Shown here piece by piece: positions 18,811-26,536 of a DNA stretch of 64,000 nucleotides. Origin of the DNA: DASXIF01 sp036498145 (GTDB taxonomy: Bacteria > Actinomycetota > Actinomycetes > Mycobacteriales > Jatrophihabitantaceae). Each line of letters opens with the position of its first letter. Positions within the stretch are counted from its first letter, which is position 1. Location of the stretch: assembly GCA_963708625.1 (NCBI GenBank), contig CAVPSV010000004.1, positions 1,612,001 through 1,676,000 on the forward strand, given 5' to 3'. The notes beneath the pieces were generated by a model. It made no database searches. It was not told the DNA's origin and saw only the letters and a list, made by a program, of their open reading frames with translations. A program made the translations under genes and the position numbers.

Positions 18811-19299
18811 CGATAGTTGTCGAACTGGAGCGCGACGCCAAGATCGGCTTGCTTGAGCAGTGCGATGACAGCCTGCAGGTCGTCGCGCTTCTTGCTGGAT
18901 ACCCGTAGCTGATCGCCCTGGATATTTGCCTGCACTGCCCTTCGGGCCCTCGTCGCGGATCAGCTTGGTGATCTTCTTGGCGTCGTCCTGGCTGATGCCC
19001 TGCTTGAGCGTGATGGCGATGAGATATTGCTTGCCGGACGGCTTCGGCTCGCCGGCGTCGAGCGCCTTCAGCGAGATCGAGCGCTTGACCAGCTTGTCCT
19101 TGAACACCTCCAGCGCAGCCTTGGCGCGGTCCTCGGTGTCGGCCTTGACGGTGACGCCGAGCTCGCCGGACCACTCGATCGAGGCGTTGGTGCCGCGAAA
19201 GTCAAAGCGCTGGCCGACCTCTTTGGCCGCTTGGTTCAGGGCGTTGTCGACCTCCTGCCGGTCGATCTTGCTCACGACGTCGAACGACGAATCGGCCAT
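18807..19299 (-). CDS. yajQ: YajQ family nucleotide-binding protein, frame broken
   Basis: A protein of about 163 residues with two ferredoxin-like folds; relatives bind nucleotides or cyclic di-GMP. MADSSFDVVSKIDRQEVDNA, GQRFDFRGTNASIEW and YLIAITLKQGISQDDAKKI are family sequence. One frame change near 18940 leads to the expected end (LGVALQFDNYR). The start is the ATG at 19299; an ATG at 19308 is also in frame. The 4-base overlap with rmlA suggests co-translation, which is not a usual pairing. Confidence 0.85.
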
Positions 19300-19384
19300 G
19301 GCGGCCATCGTACAAAGGTCGCTCGCGACCCGGCGGTCGGGTCAGCTGCGCGTCGGGAACATGGCCGATGCCGGTGCGGCTGGG

Positions 19385-20240
19385 TCAGGCGGGCACCATG
19401 ACGAAGCGAATGCCCCGCACGCAGTCTGCCCGGCCACCCGGCCGACCGTTGCCTCGGCGAGCGGCAGGTAGGGCAGCCGCAGCGGCCAGCGTGCCCACCG
19501 CGGCAGCAGGGCCACCGCACTCGCAGCCGAGCACGCCGTAGGGCGCGCGCAGCACCACCGGAACCGGCGCGCGCAGCAGGATGAACCGCGCCGCCGGCCG
19601 GGCCGCCCGCGTACCAGCGAGTTCGGGCCGGTACGCCTGCCAGCTGCGCGCCAGCTCCGCGACCGTGCGCGGCGCATCGATGACGCCGAGTTCGCCGCGA
19701 CGCGGGCGGTCTGGGCGACGTAGGCGTCCTGGCCGGCGGCGTCGAGCGGCCGGTGCCGTAACGCTGGTAGGCACGCAGGAAGCTGTCCACCTCGGCGACA
19801 TGGACCCAGCGCAGCAGATGCGGATCGGATGCGGCGTAGTGCGCGGCCGTCCGGTGCGGTGCCGTGAACGCGCTCGTGCACGGTGCGGATGCGGGTGATC
19901 ATCGCCTGCGCGTCGGCTTCGGTGCCGAAGGTGGTGGTGGCCAGAAAGGCGCTGGTGCGCTGCAGCCGCCCCCACGGGTCGCCCTGGTAAGCCGGAATGC
20001 GCGGCCACCGCGGCCATAGCCAGCGGGTGCAGCGACTGCAGTAGCAGTGCGCGCAGGCCACCGACGAACATGGCGGCGTCCGCGTGCACCTGCCGGATCT
20101 CGGCGTCGGGCGCAAACCAGCGCGGGCCGGGCGTCTCGTGAATACGGGTGCCGGGTGGCCGGACCCTCCGGTCCGGCGACCCGGGCGAACAGGGCGCGAC
20201 CGGCATCGGTGCGCAGTCGCGCGATGCTGCTGTCGATCAT
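19385..20240 (-). CDS. oxygenase MpaB family protein (DUF2236), frame broken
   Basis: Fragments in three frames assemble into a DUF2236 protein of about 285 residues: MIDSSIARLRTDAGRALFARVAG, WFAPDAEIRQVHADAAMFVGG, LRALLLQSLHPLAMAAVAAHS, YQGDPWGRLQRTSAFLATTTFG, WVHVAEVDSFLRAYQRYG, and RFILLRAPVPVVLRAPYGVL. The family includes haem-type latex-clearing and MpaB oxygenases and conserved mycobacterial proteins of unknown substrate. At least four frame changes are needed, near 20155, 20000, 19840 and 19745, with more near the end. The start ATG at 20240 lies 88 bp from tRNA-Tyr on the other strand. Confidence 0.7.
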
Positions 20241-20327
20241 CGTCAGACCGTGCCCCGGTCGGGGGCGGGTGTGCCGGTGCGTCGGGTACGATTTTGCACG
20301 TTGCCGGAGCGCATGCTTCCGGCTCAC

Positions 20328-20409
20328 GGCGGGTTGCCCGAGTGGTCAAAGGGAGCGGTCTGTAAAACCGCCGGCTCAGCCTACGTTGGTTCAAACCCAA
20401 CACCCGCCA
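20328..20409 (+). tRNA. tyrT: tRNA-Tyr (GTA)
   Basis: A class II tRNA of 82 nt. The acceptor arm GGCGGGT pairs with ACCCGCC, the anticodon loop reads CTGTAAA with GTA as anticodon, a long variable arm (CGGCTCAGCCTACG region) is present and the T-arm is TTGGTTCAAACCCAA. CCA is not encoded. The 3' part from the anticodon loop onwards is duplicated at 41179-41229, so this is the insertion site of the island to its right. Confidence 0.95.
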
Positions 20410-20410
20410 C
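20360..20410 (+). other. left attachment site (attL) inside tRNA-Tyr
   Basis: The 51 bases from the anticodon loop to one base past the discriminator are identical to 41179-41229. A direct repeat of a tRNA 3' end at both borders of a foreign segment is the standard footprint of tyrosine-recombinase integration. Confidence 0.85.
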
Positions 20411-20414
20411 AAAC

Positions 20415-20445
20415 GCTGCAGGTCCCAGAACATGGGGCCTGCAGC
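20415..20445 (+). terminator. stem-loop after tRNA-Tyr
   Basis: GCTGCAGGTCCC pairs with GGGGCCTGCAGC (one G-T pair) around a 7-base loop, 5 bases after the tRNA. It is a likely terminator for the tRNA transcript and was brought in with the island side of the junction. Confidence 0.65.
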
Positions 20446-20505
20446 ATTGGCTCTGACGTGAGCGGCGTCCGGGTATGCCGTCGGGATCAGGAAAGAAACC
20501 CGTCT

Positions 20506-20526
20506 CAGACCGCGTATAGACCGCGA
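20506..20526 (+). repeat. 21-bp island-end repeat, left copy
   Basis: The 21 bases starting CAGACCGCG and ending AGACCGCGA are the exact reverse complement of 41084-41104. The motif has an internal direct repeat GACCGCG-TATA-GACCGCG. It lies 95 bp inside attL; its partner lies 74 bp inside attR. This resembles arm-type binding sites of a site-specific recombinase. Confidence 0.7.
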
Positions 20527-20642
20527 GCTCTGACATGTAGCGGCATCTGGTGGCACCCACTTGGCATCGCACTGCACTCGGCCGCACCGGCAAAGGAGCG
20601 GTTTGTGCGCTGTCGCGAAAGCCGGACCGAATGAGAGCGTGC

Positions 20643-20693
20643 CATCGACATCGACATCGACATCGACATCGACATCGACATCGACATCGGCAG
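20643..20693 (+). repeat. hexanucleotide (CATCGA)n array
   Basis: About eight and a half perfect copies of CATCGA in a row. The 514-bp stretch 20411-20924 around it holds the stem-loop and the 21-bp repeat but no gene that I can support. Confidence 0.8.
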
Positions 20694-20924
20694 CGCACGT
20701 CCGTAGTCAGCAGCTGACGACGCTAAGCAGCGGGCGGCCGGCTGAAGAACGCGGGGACACTGTCCGCCTCCGGCTCGCGCCATCCCAGTGGGCGACTGCC
20801 TACGACGTGAGTATGAGGTTCGAGGTGTCCCTACTGGAGCTTCGATGCCAAGAGAACATGCACTCACAGGTCGATGAGCGGAACGCGGAATTATTCACTC
20901 AGCGTTGGCGGATAGTGTCAGAAA

Positions 20925-21434
20925 GTGCCCCAGCTGCAGCTTCTTCGACCCGACCACGCCTCGGCGGTGATGGCGTTCGAACTGGCCAATCGAGCGTTCT
21001 TCGCCACGGTGATCTCTGACCGTGGCGATGCGTACTTCGAACACTTCACCGAGCAACACTACGAGCGGGTTGCCGAGCAGGAGACAGGCCTGGGCGCCTA
21101 CTACCTGCTCGTCGATGGCGACGCGTCGGTGCTCGGCCGGTTCAACCTGATCTTCGGGCCACAGGACACCGCCACACTGGGTTACCGGGTTGCCGAGCAC
21201 GTCTGCGGGCAGGGCGTGGCAACCGCGTCCGTGCGTGACCTGTGCCATCTTGCCGCCATTCGACATGGGGTCCGCACGGTGAAGGCCGCCACGTCCCACA
21301 GCAATGTGGCCTCGCAGCGAGTCCTGACCAAGGCAGGGTTCGTCCCCGTCGGCCCAGCAGAACCGGCAGACCTCGGCGGCAAGTCGGGCACCTGGTACGA
21401 ACGCGTTCTGACGGTCGAGCCAACCGGTGAATGA
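20925..21434 (+). CDS. GNAT family N-acetyltransferase
   Basis: A 169-residue acyltransferase of the RimJ/RimL-like group. The acetyl-CoA loop is in GYRVAEHVCGQGVATASVRDL and the C-terminal HSNVASQRVLTKAGFVPVG is the usual beta-4/beta-5 end of the fold. The substrate could be a ribosomal protein N-terminus or a small amine and cannot be told. The start is a GTG with a weak ribosome site. It is the first gene inside the island, reading away from tRNA-Tyr. Confidence 0.82.
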   Translation: MPQLQLLRPDHASAVMAFELANRAFFATVISDRGDAYFEHFTEQHYERVAEQETGLGAYYLLVDGDASVLGRFNLIFGPQDTATLGYRVAEHVCGQGVATASVRDLCHLAAIRHGVRTVKAATSHSNVASQRVLTKAGFVPVGPAEPADLGGKSGTWYERVLTVEPTGE

Positions 21435-21484
21435 CGGACTACCCGCGCGGACCCGCCTACTCGCGGCGGATGAGTCCGTCGCGT

Positions 21485-21856
21485 TCAGTGCGTGTCGTCG
21501 TCGGCGATCATGCGTATGAGGGTTCCGCCTGGGTCGAGCAACGTCGACATTCGTTGGCCCCACGGTTGCGTCGCGATCGGACGCACACTGGGTAGGCCGT
21601 ACCGCATCTCGGGGACGCCGGCAGCTATTACGGCGGCGAACAGGCTCAGCAGGTCCGCGACTCGCAGACAGCACCCGAAGTCGTGCCCGCGCGGCTCATG
21701 ATCGTCCTTGCGAAAGAACTCGACCTGAAGTTCGCCGCGTCGCAATACAAGCCAGCAGTCGTCTCGGTGTAGCTCGTTGAAACCGAAACCACTACAGAAG
21801 GTTGCTGTCTTCATCAAGTCGCGTGAGGGCAGACTGGGCACTGCGCGATCGGCCAT
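21485..21856 (-). CDS. VOC family bleomycin-resistance-like protein
   Basis: A 123-residue single-domain vicinal oxygen chelate protein. The fold signs are LMKTATFCSGFGFNELHRDDCWLVLRRGELQVEFF and the end STLLDPGGTLIRMIADD. Members of this length include bleomycin-binding proteins and small glyoxalases; the metal ligands of true glyoxalases are not complete here, so a binding role is more likely. It is convergent with the GNAT gene. Confidence 0.75.
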   Translation of the reverse strand: MADRAVPSLPSRDLMKTATFCSGFGFNELHRDDCWLVLRRGELQVEFFRKDDHEPRGHDFGCCLRVADLLSLFAAVIAAGVPEMRYGLPSVRPIATQPWGQRMSTLLDPGGTLIRMIADDDTH

Positions 21857-22207
21857 GGATCAACACCAGGTCGAATCGGTGACGTTCCCGAACCGATGCT
21901 CATCACCGCCTCGATCGCCCTCCCACGGGCCGGGCGCTACGAGCTCCAGAACGCCGGGCTGTTTCACCTTGCTTGCCGTTCGGCTGGACGCGCTGCGTAC
22001 CGTTCGGACTACCAAGACTGCTGTGTGCGGTGGACCCCGATTTCCGGTGCGGCCAGCACGAGCCGGTTACGCACGTCGGTCAGCCCGAGGTGGAGAGCTG
22101 CCCTGTCGAGGGCGGTCACCATTCGTTCGGTTGCGGCGTGCAGTAGCAACGTGAGGTGAGTAGGCCAACACTTGTCGGAGGTTCCAGCTCGGGCGAACAC
22201 TTGGGGC
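21857..22207. other. intergenic stretch without recognised gene
   Basis: This 351-bp region lies upstream of the VOC gene and downstream of the sigma factor gene, both on the minus strand. Short minus-strand open frames (around 22020-22130) have no family resemblance and no ribosome site. No repeat or dyad was found. Confidence 0.4.
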
Positions 22208-23083
22208 TCAGCGACATAGTGCGGTCTCGCGCTCAACCCGCGACAACTTTTCGGGGTTGCGGACGGCATAGAGGCCAGTAACCAGGCCGTCGTCAATACG
22301 CACCGCGAGAACGGTGTCGACCTTGCCGTCCACACTCAGGATCAGTGCCGGGTATCCGTTGATCTGCGCGTGCCGCATCGACGTCATGGCCATTCGACCC
22401 AGACCTGCTGAGAGAAAATCAGCGACATTGTCAGCGCCGACAACTGGCGTCAGGACAGCCTGCGCGATCCCGCCGCCGTCACCCACGAGCACCACGTTCG
22501 GGGCGAGAATGTTAAGCAGACCTTGAAGGTTCCCCGTTTCGACGGCGCGCTGAAATGCTTCCAGTGCGCTTCTGGTTGCGGTCGGGCTGATGATTCCGCG
22601 CGGTCGGCGTGCTTGCACGTGGGTGCGTGCACGGTGGGCGATCTGGCGTGTTGCGGCCGGGCTCTTGTCGAGTGCTGCCGAGATCTCGTCGTAGGACAGG
22701 TCGAAGACCTCACGGAGTACGAAGACGGCGCGCTCGGTAGGTGTGAGTGTCTCGAGGACGAGCAGCATCGCCATCGACACGCTTTCAGCGAGCTCGATGT
22801 CCGCGGCGACGTCGGGTGTGGTGAGCAGTGGTTCCGGTAGCCACGAACCGACATAGGACTCCTTGCGGCGACCCACGGCGCGCAGTCGACCGAGCGCTTG
22901 TCTGGTTGTGATGCGGACAAGGTAGGCGCGCTGGTTCTGTACCGCGTCCAGATCCACGCGGGCCCACCGCAGCCAGGTCTCCTGCAGGACGTCTTCGGCG
23001 TCAACGGCCGAGCCGAGCACCTCGTAGGCAACGGTGAACAGCAGATTGCGGTGCGCGAGGAACGTTTCGGTGGCGGCGTCCAC
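22208..23083 (-). CDS. ECF41 family sigma factor (SigJ-like) with SnoaL-like C-terminal domain
   Basis: A 291-residue alternative sigma factor. Region 2 (DAEDVLQETWLRWARV, RAYLVRITTRQALGRLR) and region 4 (LTPTERAVFVLREVFDLSYDEISAALDKSPAATRQIAHRAR) are followed by a SnoaL-like domain of about 110 residues. The ECF41 marks are all present: WLPEPLL in the linker, VGDGGG in the C-terminal domain and the end motif NPEKL. In this group the fused domain replaces an anti-sigma factor. I start it at the GTG at 23083, preceded by AAGGGAG, rather than the upstream GTG at 23128. It is divergent from the decarboxylase gene and has its own ECF41-type promoter. Confidence 0.9.
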   Translation of the reverse strand: MDAATETFLAHRNLLFTVAYEVLGSAVDAEDVLQETWLRWARVDLDAVQNQRAYLVRITTRQALGRLRAVGRRKESYVGSWLPEPLLTTPDVAADIELAESVSMAMLLVLETLTPTERAVFVLREVFDLSYDEISAALDKSPAATRQIAHRARTHVQARRPRGIISPTATRSALEAFQRAVETGNLQGLLNILAPNVVLVGDGGGIAQAVLTPVVGADNVADFLSAGLGRMAMTSMRHAQINGYPALILSVDGKVDTVLAVRIDDGLVTGLYAVRNPEKLSRVERETALCR

Positions 23084-23134
23084 GGGGGTGCTCCCTTCGC
23101 AAATCGACTGCCACTGATAGGCGGTCACTCATCA

Positions 23135-23161
23135 GACACCGCTCTGCCGCGTTCTGTGACA
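23135..23161 (-). promoter_or_regulatory. ECF41-type promoter of the sigma factor gene
   Basis: On the minus strand TGTCACA, a 16-base spacer and TGTC match the known ECF41 consensus (TGTCACA, 16 bases, CGTC) with one change. The predicted transcript starts some 45 bases before the GTG start, which implies self-activation. Confidence 0.7.
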
Positions 23162-23195
23162 GCTCACGTGCATGACACACGTCATGGTGCCGAAG

Positions 23196-23222
23196 CGTCA
23201 CAAGGCCGGATCCGGCGCCATC
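23196..23222 (+). promoter_or_regulatory. possible ECF41-type promoter of the decarboxylase gene
   Basis: CGTCACA, a 16-base spacer and CATC differ from the ECF41 consensus at one position in each box. It points at the decarboxylase start 48 bp downstream. Weaker than the other two sites. Confidence 0.5.
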
Positions 23223-23269
23223 TCGTGTTCGTCAGTCAGCAGTACGACATCACGAGTGAGGACAATGTC

Positions 23270-23755
23270 ATGGAACCACGGATCGAGCTGACCTCAAGCG
23301 AGATCGGAACGACGATCGGCAAGCGGATGTTCAGGGTCAACCAGGCCATTGAGCAGACGTCGCTGCCGAAGGCAACACAGGAGCTGGTGATGTTGCGTGC
23401 CAGTCAGATCAACGGCTGCGGCTGGTGCGTCGACATCCACACGAAGGAAGCGGCGGCAGTGGGTGAGACTCCGCTGCGGATCAACCTCGTGGCAGCCTGG
23501 CGGCACGCCAACGTGTTCAGTGAAGCTGAGCAGGCGGCGCTGGCGCTAACGGAGCACGGCACAAGGTTGGGCGACGCCAACGATGGCGTGTCTGACCAGG
23601 TCTGGGCCGAGGTGCGCAAGCACTACGACGACGAGCAGATCGTTGCGCTAGTCTCGTTGGTCGCCATGATCAACGCGACGAACCGTCTCGCAGTGATCTT
23701 GGACTACCAGGGCGGCAGCTACGAACCTGGGATGCTTGCCAACTTGTCGAGCTGA
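23270..23755 (+). CDS. carboxymuconolactone decarboxylase / AhpD-like protein
   Basis: A 161-residue all-helical protein of the AhpD-like family. The redox motif is in RASQINGCGWCVDIHTKEAA, a Cys-x-x-Cys followed by the family histidine, so it may reduce peroxides or act as a thiol peroxidase partner. The ATG at 23270 follows GAGGACA. Proteins of this type are the most common partners of ECF41 sigma factors, and this one is divergent from such a factor. Its stop is 8 bp before the cytochrome b gene, so the two are likely one transcript. Confidence 0.88.
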   Translation: MEPRIELTSSEIGTTIGKRMFRVNQAIEQTSLPKATQELVMLRASQINGCGWCVDIHTKEAAAVGETPLRINLVAAWRHANVFSEAEQAALALTEHGTRLGDANDGVSDQVWAEVRKHYDDEQIVALVSLVAMINATNRLAVILDYQGGSYEPGMLANLSS

Positions 23756-23763
23756 GCAAGCCG

Positions 23764-25146
23764 ATGACAATCCGGGTCCGGTGCGTGAGGTTCCTCGACG
23801 AACGTCTGTCGTTCGCGCGCCGGGCCCGGCGCGCGCTGAATCGAGTGTTTCCGGATCGTTGGTCATTCATGCTGGGCGAGGTCGCCCTGTACTCGTTCAT
23901 CGTCTTGATGATCACAGGGATCTATCTGACGTTCTTCTTCGATCCGTCGATGGGCGAGACCGTCTACCACGGCCGCTACCTTCCGCTGCGTGGTGTCGCG
24001 ATGTCGCGGGCTTACTCGTCGACGTTGGACATCAGTTTCGACGTGCGTGGCGGCCTGCTGATCAGACAGATCCACTATTGGGCCGCGCTGCTCTTCATCG
24101 CGACGCTGTTCCTCTACCTGCTACGCCTCTTTGTCTCCGGCGCGTTCCGCAAACCGCGCGAACTGAGCTGGCTGATCGGTCTCCTGCTGCTTGTCCTGAG
24201 TGCTGTCGAGAGCTATACCGGTCACTTGCTGCCTGATGACCTGCTCTCGGGCACGGGCTTAAGAGTTGTCGATGCGAGCATCTTGTCCATCCCAGTGATC
24301 GGTACCTGGCTTTCGTTTCTCGTCTTCGGTGGGCCGTTTCCCGGTCATGTGATCATCGGACGGCTCTACATCGCACACGTCCTGCTGATCCCAGGACTCT
24401 TGGTGGTGGTGATCGGTGTCCAACTCTGGCTCATGGCTCGACGGAAGCCTGCCCAGTACCCAGTACCGCCCGACGGTGAGGACTCGATCAGCGGCGAGCG
24501 GCTGTTACCGAACTACGCTGCGAAGTCCGGCGGGCTGTTCTTCATGGTTTTCGGAGTGCTTGCTGCACTCGGCGGTCTCGCCCAGATCAACCCGGTGTGG
24601 CTGTATGGCCCGTACAACCCGTCGCAGGTTTCGGCTGGGTCAGGGCCGGACTGGTATCTGGCCTTGGTAGACGGCGCGAGCCGACTGTTTCCGTCTTGGG
24701 AGATCCGGCTGTGGGGACACGATGTGCCACCGGTCTTCTGGGCGACCGTCGTACTACCCGCGGTCCTGATCACGCTCGCTGCCGTGTACCCGCTCATCGA
24801 GGCCAGGTTGACCCACGACACGTCGGCGCACCATCTTCTGCAACGACCGCGTGAGGTCCCAGTGCGCACCAGCCTGGGGGCGATGGCACTCACCTTTGTC
24901 ATGGTGCTGTTCATCTCGGGCGGCAACGACACGGTGGCGAGGACGTTCGATATCTCGTTGAACGCGATGATCTGGGGCGGCCGCATCGCATTGCTGATCC
25001 TGCCGCCGATCGCCTACCGCGTCACTTATCGCATCTGCCTCGGCCTGCAACAGCACGACCGTGACGTCCTCGACCACGGCGTCGAGACCGGAATCATCAC
25101 CATGCGGCCCACGGGTGAGTACGTCGAGGAGCGCCGACCGGGATGA
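23764..25146 (+). CDS. cytochrome b subunit (QcrB-like), stand-alone copy
   Basis: A 460-residue membrane protein of the actinobacterial cytochrome b (bc complex) family with about nine hydrophobic segments. PDRWSFMLGEVALYSFIVLMITGIYLTFFF is the typical start (first 20 residues of it suffice to recognise the family). Haem histidines lie in RQIHYWAALL, SYTGHLLPDD and LYIAHVLLIPG. It is shorter than the usual respiratory QcrB (around 540). No Rieske or cytochrome c gene is near, so it is a second copy used outside the main respiratory operon, perhaps passing electrons between quinone and the neighbouring redox proteins. Confidence 0.85.
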   Translation: MTIRVRCVRFLDERLSFARRARRALNRVFPDRWSFMLGEVALYSFIVLMITGIYLTFFFDPSMGETVYHGRYLPLRGVAMSRAYSSTLDISFDVRGGLLIRQIHYWAALLFIATLFLYLLRLFVSGAFRKPRELSWLIGLLLLVLSAVESYTGHLLPDDLLSGTGLRVVDASILSIPVIGTWLSFLVFGGPFPGHVIIGRLYIAHVLLIPGLLVVVIGVQLWLMARRKPAQYPVPPDGEDSISGERLLPNYAAKSGGLFFMVFGVLAALGGLAQINPVWLYGPYNPSQVSAGSGPDWYLALVDGASRLFPSWEIRLWGHDVPPVFWATVVLPAVLITLAAVYPLIEARLTHDTSAHHLLQRPREVPVRTSLGAMALTFVMVLFISGGNDTVARTFDISLNAMIWGGRIALLILPPIAYRVTYRICLGLQQHDRDVLDHGVETGIITMRPTGEYVEERRPG

Positions 25147-25168
25147 GTCGAAATTGGCGCGAGCGGCC

Positions 25169-25195
25169 TGTCACAAGGAGCACTGGTCCGGTGTC
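25169..25195 (+). promoter_or_regulatory. ECF41-type promoter of the DoxX-sigma-epimerase operon
   Basis: TGTCACA at 25169-25175, a 16-base spacer and TGTC at 25192-25195 match the ECF41 consensus with one change, exactly as in the promoter at 23135-23161. It lies 34 bp upstream of the DoxX-like gene start. Confidence 0.72.
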
Positions 25196-25229
25196 TTGTG
25201 CCAGTACCCACCCAAACGCAGGAGACATC

Positions 25230-25610
25230 ATGAACGTCGCACTTTTAGTCGTTACCGGCTTGCTGGCCACGGTCGCGCTAGTTGGTGGCGCGACGAAGGC
25301 GTTTGTGCCCAAACAGAAACTAGCCAAGCAACACGGCGGGGAGTGGGTTGCCGACGCCAGCGGCGCGTTCGTGAAAGGTCTCGGAGTTCTCGAGCTTCTC
25401 GCAGCGGTAGGCCTCACCCTGCCTGCCGCACTCAACATCGCGCCCGTAATGGTACCGGTGACCGCAGTCTGCTGGGTATTACTGATGATCGGAGCAATGG
25501 TCACCCATGGCCGGCTGGAGCAGTACAACCTCGTGATGGTGAATGTGATCTACGTAGCGATCGCGGTGTTCATAGCCTGGGGCCGCTTCGGAGCGAGGCC
25601 CTACGTATGA
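25230..25610 (+). CDS. DoxX-like small membrane protein
   Basis: A 126-residue protein with four hydrophobic segments: MNVALLVVTGLLATVALVGG, a helix after GAFVKGLGVLELLAAVG, one after NIAPVMVPVTAVCWVLL, and VNVIYVAIAVFIAWGRFG. It belongs to the DoxX-like family, members of which are often paired with ECF41 factors. The ATG at 25230 has a strong GGAG site and follows the promoter; the in-frame ATG at 25143 does not. Its stop overlaps the sigma factor start by 4 bases (ATGA). Probably a membrane redox or quinone-related protein. Confidence 0.85.
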   Translation: MNVALLVVTGLLATVALVGGATKAFVPKQKLAKQHGGEWVADASGAFVKGLGVLELLAAVGLTLPAALNIAPVMVPVTAVCWVLLMIGAMVTHGRLEQYNLVMVNVIYVAIAVFIAWGRFGARPYV

Positions 25611-26503
25611 GCGAGCGGGCGACCACCGAAGCGACCGATGCGTTTCTGATGCACCGAAACCTTCTCTTTACGGTCGCGTACGAGATGCTCGGCTCCGGAG
25701 CCGACGCGGAAGACGTCCTTCAGGAGACGTGGTTGCGGTGGGTCAAGGTCGACCTCGAGCAGATACGTGACCGACGTGCCTACCTTGTCCGCATCACCAC
25801 CCGGCAGGCACTCAATCGTCTGCGCACTGTCAAGCGACGGCGCGAGGCCTATGTCGGACCGTGGCTGCCCGAGCCGCTGCTGACCACACCGGACGTCGCC
25901 GAGGATGTCGAGCTCGCTGAAAGCCTGTCGATGGCGATGATGCTCGTGCTGGAGACACTGACACCGAACGAGCGTGCCGTCTTCGTGCTACGTGAGGCGT
26001 TTCAGGTCAGCTACGACGAGATAGCTGCCGCGGTGGACAAGAGCCCGGCGGCCGTGCGTCAGATTGCCCACCGGGCGCGTCAGCATGTCGATGCTCGCCG
26101 GCCACGGGAGGTTGTCTCCACGAGCCAGGCCCGTGCCGCTCTGGAGGCATTTCAACACGCGTTCGAGTCCAGCGATATGCAGGCCTTACTCGAGGTGCTG
26201 GCTCCCGAAGTTGTACTGGTGAGCGATGGCGGCGGTCTCAAACAGGCCGCACTGCGTCCGATCATCGGCGCCGAGAAGGTGATCCGGTTCATGGTCGGTG
26301 GCGCAGGCAAGACAGACGCCACGCTCACTAGTGAAGTCACCCAGGTCAACGGCAACCCGGCGCTCATTCTGCGCCTGGACGGCGAAGTCGACGGCATCCT
26401 CGCCGCCCGCGCCGAGGGCGCCCTCATCACCGGCCTGTACTACGTCCGCAACCCAGACAAGCTCACCCATCTCAACATGGAAATCCCCCTCACCCTGCAA
26501 TGA
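25607..26503 (+). CDS. ECF41 family sigma factor with SnoaL-like C-terminal domain, second copy
   Basis: A 298-residue factor closely similar to the one at 22208-23083. Region 2 has DAEDVLQETWLRWVKV, region 4 has LTPNERAVFVLREAFQVSYDEIAA, and the ECF41 marks WLPEPLL, VSDGGG and NPDKL are intact, so the fused regulatory domain should work. It is translated from the overlap with the DoxX gene. Two similar factors within 4 kb with near-identical promoters imply cross-talk or a duplication. An epimerase gene follows after 33 bp. Confidence 0.92.
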   Translation: MSERATTEATDAFLMHRNLLFTVAYEMLGSGADAEDVLQETWLRWVKVDLEQIRDRRAYLVRITTRQALNRLRTVKRRREAYVGPWLPEPLLTTPDVAEDVELAESLSMAMMLVLETLTPNERAVFVLREAFQVSYDEIAAAVDKSPAAVRQIAHRARQHVDARRPREVVSTSQARAALEAFQHAFESSDMQALLEVLAPEVVLVSDGGGLKQAALRPIIGAEKVIRFMVGGAGKTDATLTSEVTQVNGNPALILRLDGEVDGILAARAEGALITGLYYVRNPDKLTHLNMEIPLTLQ

Positions 26504-26536
26504 ATCCCGACCACGAAAATTGGCAAGGAGTCCGTA

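Noticed and set aside
20381..20698. Small minus-strand frame rich in RC repeats
   Set aside because: It is the translation of the (CATCGA)n array and of the tRNA complement, not a gene.
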